A stretch of DNA of 26,432 nucleotides from a virus: positions 1 through 26,432 of the IMG/VR virus record IMGVR_UViG_3300004460_000110; one strand, 5' to 3'. Shown here piece by piece: positions 16,417 through 23,521 of this stretch (position 1 is its first letter; each line of letters opens with the position of its first letter). Under the pieces are notes generated by a model. That model had not been told where the DNA came from, did not search any database, and was given only the letters and a program-made list of their open reading frames with translations. Made by a program: the position numbers and the translations under genes.

Positions 16417-16580
16417 TCAAGCACCTCTTCTGTAAGGATTTCTCCGGTCATCGCAACATGAATCAGATGACACTTGTGGCATATCGGCAGGTCGGTGTCT
16501 GTACCAACAGGCTCGTAGTTACCTTGCGAGCCACATAATCGTAGTTTGTTTCTCATGATGTGTTTTACTTTCTCAGTCAT
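16413..16580 (-). CDS. 55-residue Cys/His mini-protein
   Basis: The start at 16580 is chosen because AAGGAGGAAAC stands directly upstream; the gene overlaps the previous one by 8 bp and the clamp gene by ATGA. The sequence MTEKVKHIMRNKLRLCGSQG, then LPICHKCHLIHVAMTGE has one single Cys, a CHKCH knuckle and a further His, which could bind one zinc ion. The N-terminus is basic. No family is recognised. Confidence 0.6.
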   Translation of the reverse strand: MTEKVKHIMRNKLRLCGSQGNYEPVGTDTDLPICHKCHLIHVAMTGEILTEEVLE

Positions 16581-16935
16581 GTTTCCTTCCTCCTTGAACA
16601 TATCTTAGACAGACGCAGTCGTGAAATCGTATGTACTCTTCTCCTGTATCAGGATGAATCAGACGTTCTTGAACTGCACCTGTACCATTGCATTGCTTGC
16701 AAGAGTTGAGTGGTTTTAATTCCCACTTAACGAAGACACAGTTGCATGGTTCGTTGATGTATTCTATTTCATCGACATCACCTTCCCAGTTCTTCACCGG
16801 GGATTCTGTCCAAAGCATACCTGAGCCTCCGCAATCACTACACATAGGATTAGCCTCATACTCATGTTCGTCTTCCGCGCTACGTTCGACTGCATTGTTG
16901 TGTGCAGGTTTACCTGTTTTCTTCCAGCCGTTCAT
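16573..16935 (-). CDS. DnaJ-type Cys-rich zinc-finger protein
   Basis: 120 residues. Two CxxCxGxG elements (CSDCGGSG near 32-39 and CKQCNGTG near 79-86) are each followed by a CxC (CNC near 64, CVC near 107). This gives two complete Cys4 sites like the zinc-binding module of DnaJ/Hsp40, but without a J domain. Such modules bind unfolded proteins or nucleic acid. The ATG overlaps the RecA-like ATPase stop (ATGA). With a thermosome also encoded in this genome, a chaperone-linked role is possible, but the module alone does not show it. Confidence 0.7.
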   Translation of the reverse strand: MNGWKKTGKPAHNNAVERSAEDEHEYEANPMCSDCGGSGMLWTESPVKNWEGDVDEIEYINEPCNCVFVKWELKPLNSCKQCNGTGAVQERLIHPDTGEEYIRFHDCVCLRYVQGGRKHD

Positions 16936-17930
16936 ATTTGGCCCTCGCGAAGTTCAGGGAGTCCGAACCATTGTAGAGATTCATTCTTCTTTGTAACCAT
17001 GATTGTTCGACGTTGGTCGAGCAAGTCAGGGTTGGTCTTTGACTTAACAAATTCAACCTCGTATCGTGTTTCACCAGTAGGTTTCTTATCTTCACCGCGC
17101 ACCTTAGTCTTGTGGAAGTAAAGGATTTGATTAAGATAGTTCGCAGTATGCTTTTCCCACGATGCTTTCTTACCGATAACCGAGCCTGATTGGTCTTGTA
17201 GTTCCTTGAAGTGAGTCTCAAAGTAGACGCGTACTCCGAGTGACATTAAGGTACGAGCGATAGTTGTCAGTTGGTGGAAGCGTGTTGAACGAATCTGCCA
17301 ATTGAAACGCATACCGACCTGTTGATGCGGTGCAACTTTAGCACCGATACCATCAGGTGCAGTTCCTAAGTCTTCAATGAACATACAGTTCTTTGCAACT
17401 TCATCCCATAGGTCGACTGCTGTGAACAAGACTGAATGGAGACGTGGTTTGTCGCCGGGGTTAGCAGCCCAGTCTACGAGAGTCTGTCCAACCTTCATCA
17501 CACGACGGTGTGTAGCAGGATAGTCAATCGCTTCACGAATCTCTCCGTCCTCGTCGAATGTTTCAAACATGACGTTAGGGTTGAGACAACGGATGTTGTT
17601 AGCGTGTTCTCGATGATGAGTAACGCGAGTAGTTTGACCACCACCATCAAAGTCAAGACAGAAGATTACATCTCCGCGCTTCTTTTCTTCATCAGTCATG
17701 CTGTCAAGAACAATACCTGTCTTACCAACTCCTTCCGGTCCAACAAGTCCCATCAAAATCATACTGGTTGGAACATTCTGTCCCGCGCTAACGATTTCAT
17801 CCCAAACAGATTGGGCGATTGGTTTGCTGTGGCTTTGTTTCTCTTCCACCAATCCGGCAGGAACTGTTGCTCCTGTGGATGGGTCGAAGGTTTCTTTGGC
17901 TTCGTTTTTTATGTCGTTTAGGTTTGGCAT
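16932..17930 (-). CDS. RecA/RadA-superfamily ATPase, Sak4-like
   Basis: 332 residues from the ATG at 17930 (GGAGAGTGA just upstream; a GTG at 17939 is the alternative). Walker A GPEGVGKT lies at 64-71, followed by DVIFCLDFDGGG and a probable Walker B strand LHSVLFTAVDLWDEV. VRVYFETHFKEL could be the sensor strand. The order fits the compact RecA-like ATPases of phages (Sak4/AAA_24 type) that act in single-strand annealing or recombination. The protein starts MPNLN, exactly like the neighbour upstream. It lies between the ssDNA-binding candidate and the DnaJ-like zinc protein. Confidence 0.65.
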   Translation of the reverse strand: MPNLNDIKNEAKETFDPSTGATVPAGLVEEKQSHSKPIAQSVWDEIVSAGQNVPTSMILMGLVGPEGVGKTGIVLDSMTDEEKKRGDVIFCLDFDGGGQTTRVTHHREHANNIRCLNPNVMFETFDEDGEIREAIDYPATHRRVMKVGQTLVDWAANPGDKPRLHSVLFTAVDLWDEVAKNCMFIEDLGTAPDGIGAKVAPHQQVGMRFNWQIRSTRFHQLTTIARTLMSLGVRVYFETHFKELQDQSGSVIGKKASWEKHTANYLNQILYFHKTKVRGEDKKPTGETRYEVEFVKSKTNPDLLDQRRTIMVTKKNESLQWFGLPELREGQI

Positions 17931-17935
17931 TATTT

Positions 17936-19255
17936 TCACTCTCCATATTGGTTAAGGTTTGTATCTCCGCCCTCTCCCGCAGGAATTGCGAGGCGAGGAA
18001 CAGCGAATACACCGAGGGTTTTGATGGCAGGTTCGATACCATCATCTGTTGCACGAACACTTAGTCGTCCAAAGACAATGACAGTAGACTTGATTGCGTA
18101 TGGTTTCCACCCGTCATCAGTAGCAACGTCGAATGGATGACCCGCGTCTCCCAGTAGTCCGTGAACATAGCAAGGTAGGTTCTGTCGACGTCCACCGTTG
18201 AAGGTTCTCATGAGGTCAAAGGATGAGATGCTCATGGAGTAGTCATGACCTGATTGGTCCCACTCTGTTTCACGCGCTTCCTTTCTCATGTCGCTTACTT
18301 TACCACGAGCAAAGACCAATGGTCCGACTGGGTTGTAACCGGGAATCACTTCTTGACGAGTATCAAATACTTCTGCAAGTGTTGAGAGGTCTTTGATGTA
18401 AGCATGAAGGTCAGGGATTAACTTGTCAGGTTTGATTGCAGAGCGTACAGACTCATCGACGAAGTCATCACCATAGGTGAGCGCACCGGGGAGTGCGTAA
18501 GAGTTGTATGTGTCAGCCCATTCAGGTTTCACATTAGGTGATTGAGAGCGTACTTTGAGAGTACAAGCACTAAACAACTGTGGAACAAACCATTCATTAG
18601 GGTCAGTTGATGTAACAGTTACACGCAACAGTCTTTGTTCATCCATGAAGTTATCCTTATCGTTACCGAGGTAATGGTATGTTCGTTGCCATCGGTAAGG
18701 AGTGATAGGTTCACCGAAGCGACTCCAATCAGGATTGTTTTGTAGGATAGCAAGTGAAAGTCCGTTCTCTTCAAAGAGGAACCACGGTTTTGAATCCGCA
18801 GGTTCTTCTGTCGCAACAGCACCGTCTTTCTTTTCAAGCATCCATACTCCGTTCTCAGTATAAGCGCGTGCTACAAGACCTGATTGAATTGCTTCATCGA
18901 GGTCATTCATAGCGGCTGATACAGCAGGAGCGCGCTTTCGTTCTTGTCCGTCTCGCATCTTTGGGTCGATACCGACGAAGAATCCGACGAGTTGTACAGC
19001 GTTGTTTGCTCCACCACTTATGACTCTTCTTTCAACTACAAAGGTTTCAGCAGCATCCACCATGAAGGCGTCATCTTCTTGGTCGGGATTGTCAACTCCG
19101 AGTTCGTCTTTTAGATAGGTGAAGAATTCAGCAGTCGCATCATCAACTGTCTTCTTATTCTTCTCAGCCCACCACGTTAGGCGTTCTTCTACTTCACGGT
19201 GTAGTCCGTTTGGTTGTTCGTTATTTTGTGCTTCGTTTTGGTTTAGGTTTGGCAT
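17936..19255 (-). CDS. 439-residue protein, possible ssDNA-binding (RPA-like) protein
   Basis: The start at 19255 is 2 nt after the RFC stop, with GGAGG upstream. The N-terminus MPNLNQNEAQNNEQPNGL is polar. A helical part (EVEERLTWWAEKNKKTVDDA) is followed by regions rich in beta strands (VVERRVISGGANNAVQLVGF, RLLRVTVTSTDPNEW, STVIVFGRLSVRA) that could be OB folds. The tail is Gly/Asn-rich (AGEGGDTNLNQYGE). Position between clamp loader and RecA-like ATPase, and the beta-rich layout, suggest the single-strand binding protein this replisome otherwise lacks. No RPA motif or zinc finger is visible, so this is a weak structural guess. Confidence 0.45.
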   Translation of the reverse strand: MPNLNQNEAQNNEQPNGLHREVEERLTWWAEKNKKTVDDATAEFFTYLKDELGVDNPDQEDDAFMVDAAETFVVERRVISGGANNAVQLVGFFVGIDPKMRDGQERKRAPAVSAAMNDLDEAIQSGLVARAYTENGVWMLEKKDGAVATEEPADSKPWFLFEENGLSLAILQNNPDWSRFGEPITPYRWQRTYHYLGNDKDNFMDEQRLLRVTVTSTDPNEWFVPQLFSACTLKVRSQSPNVKPEWADTYNSYALPGALTYGDDFVDESVRSAIKPDKLIPDLHAYIKDLSTLAEVFDTRQEVIPGYNPVGPLVFARGKVSDMRKEARETEWDQSGHDYSMSISSFDLMRTFNGGRRQNLPCYVHGLLGDAGHPFDVATDDGWKPYAIKSTVIVFGRLSVRATDDGIEPAIKTLGVFAVPRLAIPAGEGGDTNLNQYGE

Positions 19256-19257
19256 AT

Positions 19258-20142
19258 TTATTCCTCCTTGTTTTTTGTGTCTGCGTTGTATAGACTTGCA
19301 ATGAAATAGTCCACGAAAGACTCTTCATCGAAAGGCCATTGGTTCATTCTTATTACGAAATCTCCCCATACAACGTAGAAAGTATATAGTCTTTCCGAGG
19401 TAAGCCCTACGGATTTGACATAGTTTTGTATCTCACGCATCAAATAATGCAATGAGGCTCCTGCTCGTATCATTCCAAGCATGGTTTTGTGAGTGTTCGT
19501 CCAGTCTCCTGCGGCGATATGTAATGTTATCTCGTCAATACTACTCTGAGATAGTTCAAGTTTCTTCTTGCTTAGGATGTGTTTACCTATTGCGCGAAGG
19601 TCTCCGTTGAATTGTGAATGCAATACTGCGGGGCTTTCTGAACTTGCTACTCCTGTCTTAGAAAGGAGTAGTGCCTGATACGCGCTAATTTGTTTTACGG
19701 TATATGGTTTGAATGAGAAGATAACACAGCGTGATTTGATAGCAGGGATAATCTTACTGTTATCATTACAGGTAAGTATCCACCAACAGTTACTCTTCTC
19801 CATGATTCGCTTGAGTGAATCTTGGGCAGGTTTGGTTAGTCCGTCAGCCTCATCCAATAGAATGAGTCGACCGCCGTTCCAAAGAGTGGCAGTCTTAGAC
19901 GCCGACTTCAATTGGTTTCTGATGAAATCTATACCGCGTTCATCGGAAGCGTTGTACTCAACGATGTCAAGTTCAAGATACTTACCGATGAGGTAAGCGG
20001 CTGTTGTCTTTCCAAGTCCCGGTGCGCCATCTAACATGAGGCATTGGGGGCTATCACTTTCCCACTCATCAACATAGAAAAGTGGATTGTTCGGGTCATC
20101 ATGACCGATATATTCTGCTAAGTTTTCAGGTTCAAAATTCAT
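19258..20142 (-). CDS. Replication factor C small subunit (clamp loader ATPase)
   Basis: 294 residues from the Met at 20142, chosen because GGAG stands 8 nt upstream and the TATA box at the right distance; the frame is open to 20208 but that part covers the promoter. RFC boxes are clear: GAPGLGKTT (39-47, Walker A), YNASDERGIDFIR (63-75), LILLDEADGL (93-102, Walker B) and IKSRCVIFSF (135-144, the SRC arginine finger). It opens the sliding clamp onto primed DNA. No large subunit is in the window; a homo-oligomer or use of the host large subunit is possible. It is the first gene of the replication operon. Confidence 0.93.
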   Translation of the reverse strand: MNFEPENLAEYIGHDDPNNPLFYVDEWESDSPQCLMLDGAPGLGKTTAAYLIGKYLELDIVEYNASDERGIDFIRNQLKSASKTATLWNGGRLILLDEADGLTKPAQDSLKRIMEKSNCWWILTCNDNSKIIPAIKSRCVIFSFKPYTVKQISAYQALLLSKTGVASSESPAVLHSQFNGDLRAIGKHILSKKKLELSQSSIDEITLHIAAGDWTNTHKTMLGMIRAGASLHYLMREIQNYVKSVGLTSERLYTFYVVWGDFVIRMNQWPFDEESFVDYFIASLYNADTKNKEE

Positions 20143-20180
20143 TTTTTTGTCTCCAACCGCTTCAACATATTCCGCGTCAA

Positions 20181-20188
20181 TATATAAA
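20181..20188 (-). promoter_or_regulatory. TATA box of the replication operon
   Basis: The - strand reads GGGGGGTTTATATATTGACG. TTTATATA matches the archaeal TATA box. Its end is 38 nt before the RFC start, so a transcript starting about 22-25 nt downstream would have a leader of about 15 nt carrying GGAG. No clear BRE is seen; a run of six G stands directly upstream instead. Confidence 0.65.
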
Positions 20189-20208
20189 CCCCCCAAAATC
20201 GGTGGCAC

Positions 20209-20326
20209 GTTTTCTCGATATTATACTATTATTATTATAACAATAAAGATAATTATTCTTCTTATTATAACAATAATAATAGAATAGTGATAATCATTCT
20301 AAACAGGCGTGGATGCATAGGTTTAC
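20209..20326. other. AT-rich intergenic region between two - strand operons
   Basis: No gene is seen. About 85% of positions 20220-20300 are A or T, far above the surroundings. It holds a duplicated 15-mer (20232-20246 and 20262-20276) and, next to the preceding stop, a small inverted repeat. It may serve as transcription stop for the upstream operon, upstream regulatory region for the RFC promoter, or an unwinding element of an origin; none of these can be proved from sequence. Confidence 0.5.
20232..20276. repeat. Direct repeat TTATTATAACAATAA, two copies 30 bp apart
   Basis: Copies at 20232-20246 and 20262-20276 are identical over 15 bp, start to start 30 bp, about three helical turns, so both would face the same side of DNA. 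Each is a partial palindrome (TTATT....AATAA). The lower promoter at 9434-9448 has a similar AT-rich 15-bp palindrome. Chance similarity is helped by low complexity, hence moderate confidence. Confidence 0.55.
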
Positions 20327-20330
20327 CTAT
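20317..20330. repeat. Small inverted repeat ATAGGT-TT-ACCTAT
   Basis: A perfect 6-bp inverted repeat with a 2-bp centre that covers the stop codon of the 20327-20677 gene. The loop is too short for a stable RNA hairpin of full stem length and no U run follows directly, so a protein-binding site is as likely as a terminator. Confidence 0.35.
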
Positions 20331-20677
20331 TGCTCATCAATCATTCGGATGATTGATTCAATCTCTTCATGGGATGGGGAACGCCCTTTGAAATCCATGA
20401 GCCGAATCATCTTGAGCATATTGTCAACGTCGTACACATATTGTTTGACGGGTGTGAGGATTCGTATCACCTGACGAATCAGCGTTGCGTCTTTGATGAC
20501 TCTTGCATTCACACCTTGCGTGGACAACCACATATTGAGAGCAGGTTCATCCTTTCGGCTCACAAGCACACGCCTCTCAACCCTGTATCCTATTCGTGTC
20601 TTCGGAGAGAAGTGAACGCTGATTTGAAATCGACATTCCCTTGCTAACCATGCAAGAAAGAAAGAGTCTTCATCCAT
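20327..20677 (-). CDS. 116-residue protein, weakly LAGLIDADG-like
   Basis: The start at 20677 overlaps the upstream stop by 8 bp behind GAGGTGA; the longer frame to 20812 lies inside the upstream gene. The sequence opens MDEDSFFLAWLARECRFQIS, then RVLVSRKDEPALNMWLSTQG and NARVIKDATLIRQVIRILTP. The helix-strand-strand layout and phrases resemble a single LAGLIDADG endonuclease domain, but the acidic catalytic residue of the motif is not in place. It could be a DNA-binding remnant or an unrelated fold. It is the last gene of its operon. Confidence 0.55.
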   Translation of the reverse strand: MDEDSFFLAWLARECRFQISVHFSPKTRIGYRVERRVLVSRKDEPALNMWLSTQGVNARVIKDATLIRQVIRILTPVKQYVYDVDNMLKMIRLMDFKGRSPSHEEIESIIRMIDEQ

Positions 20678-21992
20678 TCGGCTCACCTCTTTCCAGTAAG
20701 TCTCCGAGTTGGATAGCATCCGAGTGTCCGAGTGTCGTGTCAATGCGTGCAAGATATGGAGCGCGCATCTTCCCTTCTTCGTGAACGTATCCGAGTGAAT
20801 GGAAAATACCAATCAACCCTTCGTCGATGTCAAGCATACTCTGCGCATCGTATAGTCGAACAAGTTTGTCAGGGATGTCGTCGGCTTTCACGAAAGCATA
20901 CCCAACAGGGAATGGCTCAAAACCGTCGAGCGCGGCAATCTTAATTCGTATACCATCTCCATCACGGTATCCTCCAAGTATAAGCAACGGTATGTCAAAT
21001 GTTCTTCTCGGCACAATAAATCCTCCTACGCCTCCGCTGTGGAAGTAGGGTCGTTCAGCATCAATGAGTCGTAAGACCTCACCTTCTTCTAATGACTGAA
21101 CGATTGCTCTGAGGTGTGCGCGGTCTTTGACTTCCTTCGGATTTGTAGCACGCGCCTTTCTGTTACTCTTCCATAGATTCGGCTCACTCTCTCGGTACAA
21201 CCACTCGACTATGTTTCCTGACTCATCCATCTCACACACCACATCATCATCACCTTCAATCAAAGGTGCGCGCACGATTCGTACAGCATGACGGTCAAAT
21301 GAAAATAGCCTTCCCGCCCTTCTATGAACAAAGTAATTTTTACCACACACGACTTCATAGTGTGTGTTCGTGAAAGGGATTGACCATCTATTCCAACGTG
21401 AATAGGTTGGTGCTTTGAATGGATATGTCGGCTCAATATTATATTCCGATGGTAAGGTGTTGTTGAGCGCGCGCTGTATGACATCACCTGAAGGCATGAT
21501 TGTTCTCATGGTTTGCAGATGATTCGTTTCGTATGGTGTAACGTGTGCTATCGCACGCATGACTCTTCTGTAATTGAGTGAGGTTCTTCCAAAGCAGAAA
21601 CCCCAAAACAGCATTGCGCTGATTCGGCTCATGGATTGGAATACAATATCAGCATTCATCTCTCCTTTGAAAATCATATCTTTAATCTCGATAACCTCAC
21701 GCAAGGATAACGATGTCTCTATTTCATTAGGAGATTCACTCGCAAGAAGTGAAGGCATTTCGTGTTCGTCCATGAGTGATTCGTATTCTTCAGGGAACAA
21801 ACCGTAGGACTGCGCTAACATCTTGACGATGTGATGCGGCTTGATAGATAGGCGCGGGTTGGAACAGCAGATAGTAACGATGTCATGCGCACTCTCTTTG
21901 TTTCGTGTAAAGAGTTCTGATAGAATTTGCTTCTGTTGATTCGGCTCAGTCTGCGCGGCAAGCACAGCGTTGGCTAAATCTTCAAACCTCAT
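20670..21992 (-). CDS. ATP-dependent DNA-ligase-like protein without catalytic lysine
   Basis: 440 residues. The N-terminal 60 (FEDLANAVLAA, then ILSELFTRNKESAHDIVTIC) resemble the helical N-domain of archaeal DNA ligases. The middle runs YEVVCGKNYFVHRRAGRLFS (212-231), where active ligases have E-x-K-x-DG-x-R: the nucleotide-accepting Lys and Asp-Gly are missing. Next come EEGEVLRLI (302-310, for EGVMLK) and IVPRRTFD (326-333, for K-x-K). The end looks like the ligase OB domain: LLILGGYRDGDGIRI (336-350), VGYAFVKADDIPD, and MRAPYLARIDTTLG (409-422) like motif VI. I infer a diverged, probably adenylation-dead ligase homologue, perhaps a nick- or clamp-binding factor. The alignment is by eye. 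Confidence 0.5.
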   Translation of the reverse strand: MRFEDLANAVLAAQTEPNQQKQILSELFTRNKESAHDIVTICCSNPRLSIKPHHIVKMLAQSYGLFPEEYESLMDEHEMPSLLASESPNEIETSLSLREVIEIKDMIFKGEMNADIVFQSMSRISAMLFWGFCFGRTSLNYRRVMRAIAHVTPYETNHLQTMRTIMPSGDVIQRALNNTLPSEYNIEPTYPFKAPTYSRWNRWSIPFTNTHYEVVCGKNYFVHRRAGRLFSFDRHAVRIVRAPLIEGDDDVVCEMDESGNIVEWLYRESEPNLWKSNRKARATNPKEVKDRAHLRAIVQSLEEGEVLRLIDAERPYFHSGGVGGFIVPRRTFDIPLLILGGYRDGDGIRIKIAALDGFEPFPVGYAFVKADDIPDKLVRLYDAQSMLDIDEGLIGIFHSLGYVHEEGKMRAPYLARIDTTLGHSDAIQLGDLLERGEPNG

Positions 21993-22636
21993 TCTTCTTC
22001 ATCTCGGTTCGTCTTAACAAATATGAGACCGCGCAAGTGTGGAGGTATGGTTTCACCGTCATGGAATGTACCCATGATGAAGAGAGACTCTCGGTTTAGA
22101 GGTTCATCGAACGCTCCGCTGTCAGCAAGAGCAATGATTTCTTCTCGTTCAAGTACACGCATTCCTTTCCATGAGAAGAACAATTCGTCTCCTGCAACGA
22201 GGTGATAATCCATAGGACTTAGTGCGACTCCCTCATCCTTGACATCTTCTTTTCTATGATAGACGATGACGCGCCACCCGTTGTCTTGGTCAAGGTGTGT
22301 CCACTCTGCGTTTTCTAAATCGAAATTGACAATTGGAATTTCAGTATCAGGACACGTCCATTCTTTAGCCGCATCTTGCGCGGCCTTCTCAGGGTCGTGT
22401 ATGAGTTCAGCATCTTCGGTGATGAGTACAGCATCGAACGACTCCAACACCTTCTTGATTCGTTGGAGTGGAAGGAAAGAAGCGGGGCTTGCTTTCGATA
22501 CTCTTAGTGTGTTGTCGTTTTCTTTGATGAGTACAGCGTCAGCGACACCCCATGTATCACCGATACTCATTCTCTCCAACTGACTTCTCGTCCAGTCGAC
22601 GTCTTCTTCTGCGGGTTCCCAGTTATCTTCAATCAT
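21989..22636 (-). CDS. 215-residue acidic hypothetical protein
   Basis: Both ends are fixed by ATGA overlaps. The protein is acidic (many Asp and Glu; WEPAEEDVDW at the start, NRDEEE at the end), with one half of helices and strands around FDAVLITEDAELIHDPEKAA and a second half of beta strands (WRVIVYHRKEDVKD, FFSWKGMRVLEREEIIALAD, ESLFIMGTFHDG). There is no Cys pair or nucleotide motif. The phrase DNGWRVIV recalls DNGWHVFV in the 100-residue protein at 12698-13000, maybe a shared small domain. Function unknown; the next gene is the ligase-like protein. Confidence 0.7.
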   Translation of the reverse strand: MIEDNWEPAEEDVDWTRSQLERMSIGDTWGVADAVLIKENDNTLRVSKASPASFLPLQRIKKVLESFDAVLITEDAELIHDPEKAAQDAAKEWTCPDTEIPIVNFDLENAEWTHLDQDNGWRVIVYHRKEDVKDEGVALSPMDYHLVAGDELFFSWKGMRVLEREEIIALADSGAFDEPLNRESLFIMGTFHDGETIPPHLRGLIFVKTNRDEEE

Positions 22637-22926
22637 ATGTCTTCACCTTCATACCATCTAAACTTCTTACAACAGCGCGCAGGTACAATGATGAACTCTC
22701 TCTTCTTTGTGTACAACGCTATCTGATGTGGGTCTATCTCTTCTCCGCAACTACAAATGATTGTATCACCGAGAAGGTGAGACGCGTAGTCAAAGCCTTC
22801 GATGGAATGTGTTCTACCTTGCGGGTCTGTCATGGATGCTTCTGTAACTTCCACACCGCCAACGGTTGGATGTTCGATGAAGCCATCCTCTCCAAAATGA
22901 GTCGTGCTAAGATTATAGTCAGGCAT
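22633..22926 (-). CDS. 97-residue hypothetical protein with Cys motifs
   Basis: The ATG at 22926 stands behind GGGGGTGA, 27 nt after the previous stop, and the end overlaps the next start (ATGA). Beta-rich N-terminal half (PTVGGVEVTEASMTDPQGRT), then IICSCGEEIDPHQIALYTKK and VPARCCKKFRW. CSCG and the CC pair with His could hold a zinc ion. No family is recognised. Confidence 0.6.
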   Translation of the reverse strand: MPDYNLSTTHFGEDGFIEHPTVGGVEVTEASMTDPQGRTHSIEGFDYASHLLGDTIICSCGEEIDPHQIALYTKKREFIIVPARCCKKFRWYEGEDI

Positions 22927-22953
22927 TATTCACCCCCAAGAGGCGCAACCTAT

Positions 22954-23151
22954 TTACTCTTGCGGAAAACAAGCGAGTGCCACATCGTATGTTGTGTCAG
23001 TAATATCACAGTTAATCTCAATCTTATGGAAGATACCGTAAGGCACAGTTCGATAGATGAGCATATCAACGAACGTGTCAGGGTGTTTGCCACACGGACA
23101 GCCTTTGTATGGAAGGATGATGACGTCAAGAGGTTCTTGAGCAGGTATCAT
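22954..23151 (-). CDS. 65-residue hypothetical protein with CPCG motif
   Basis: The ATG at 23151 overlaps the previous stop (ATGA), with GGAGG 9 nt upstream inside the preceding gene. The sequence MIPAQEPLDVIILPYKGCPC, GKHPDTFVDMLIY, then IFHKIEINCDITDTTYD has one CPCGKH motif and two further Cys. A zinc site is possible but incomplete by eye. The 3' end is followed by the only untranslated gap in this part of the operon. Confidence 0.6.
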   Translation of the reverse strand: MIPAQEPLDVIILPYKGCPCGKHPDTFVDMLIYRTVPYGIFHKIEINCDITDTTYDVALACFPQE

Positions 23152-23411
23152 TCCTCTTCACCTCCATTGAATACTTTGACAGCCTTCACCATTGCATAAT
23201 GTACTATGCTGAAACCGTCAAGTTGGTTTATACTACGAGGATGTTCTAACCCGCGTCTTTTTACTTCTCGTTGATAGTGAAGTAGCATCACCATCTTGCG
23301 CTTCATTCCTCTTACAACACGTTGAGCGTGTTTCACCAATACCTTATCATTGAGTTGTGTGATTGGTATTTGATTACCGTCAGGCATGGTTACAATGTAG
23401 TCATCAGTCAT
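23148..23411 (-). CDS. 87-residue basic hypothetical protein
   Basis: ATGA overlaps on both sides. A short strand region (YIVTMPDGNQIPITQL) is followed by a long amphipathic basic helix (VLVKHAQRVVRGMKRKMVML, LHYQREVKRRGL) and a second helix near the end (FSIVHYAMVKAVKVF). It ends GGEEE, encoded by the bases that form the next ribosome-binding site. The basic helix would suit nucleic-acid binding. No family is recognised. Confidence 0.65.
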   Translation of the reverse strand: MTDDYIVTMPDGNQIPITQLNDKVLVKHAQRVVRGMKRKMVMLLHYQREVKRRGLEHPRSINQLDGFSIVHYAMVKAVKVFNGGEEE

Positions 23412-23521
23412 TCCTCTTCCTCCTGTTTCTTACCACAATCTTTCTTACCACACAGTCTAAATCCTGCGCGTATCATATTGTTACAGTTTTTCTTTTGGCA
23501 TATTTGTGCTGTTAGTCTCAT
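23408..23521 (-). CDS. 37-residue zinc-ribbon-like mini-protein
   Basis: The start overlaps the SNF2 helicase stop and the stop overlaps the next start, both as ATGA, so this very short frame exactly fills the space between them. MRLTAQICQKKNCNNMIRAG, then FRLCGKKDCGKKQEEEE: two matched Cys-x4-Cys pairs (CQKKNC, CGKKDC) in a strongly basic context with an acidic tail. It probably binds one zinc ion and perhaps nucleic acid, or modulates the helicase encoded directly upstream. Confidence 0.65.
   Translation of the reverse strand: MRLTAQICQKKNCNNMIRAGFRLCGKKDCGKKQEEEE

Noticed and set aside
17436-17921. 161-residue + strand open frame
   Set aside because: It is antisense to the RecA-like ATPase with its clear Walker A motif; the composition of the frame is that of a shadow.
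22552-23199. 215-residue + strand open frame
   Set aside because: It lies antisense to four - strand genes joined by ATGA overlaps and has no ribosome-binding site or recognisable domain; it is a shadow frame.
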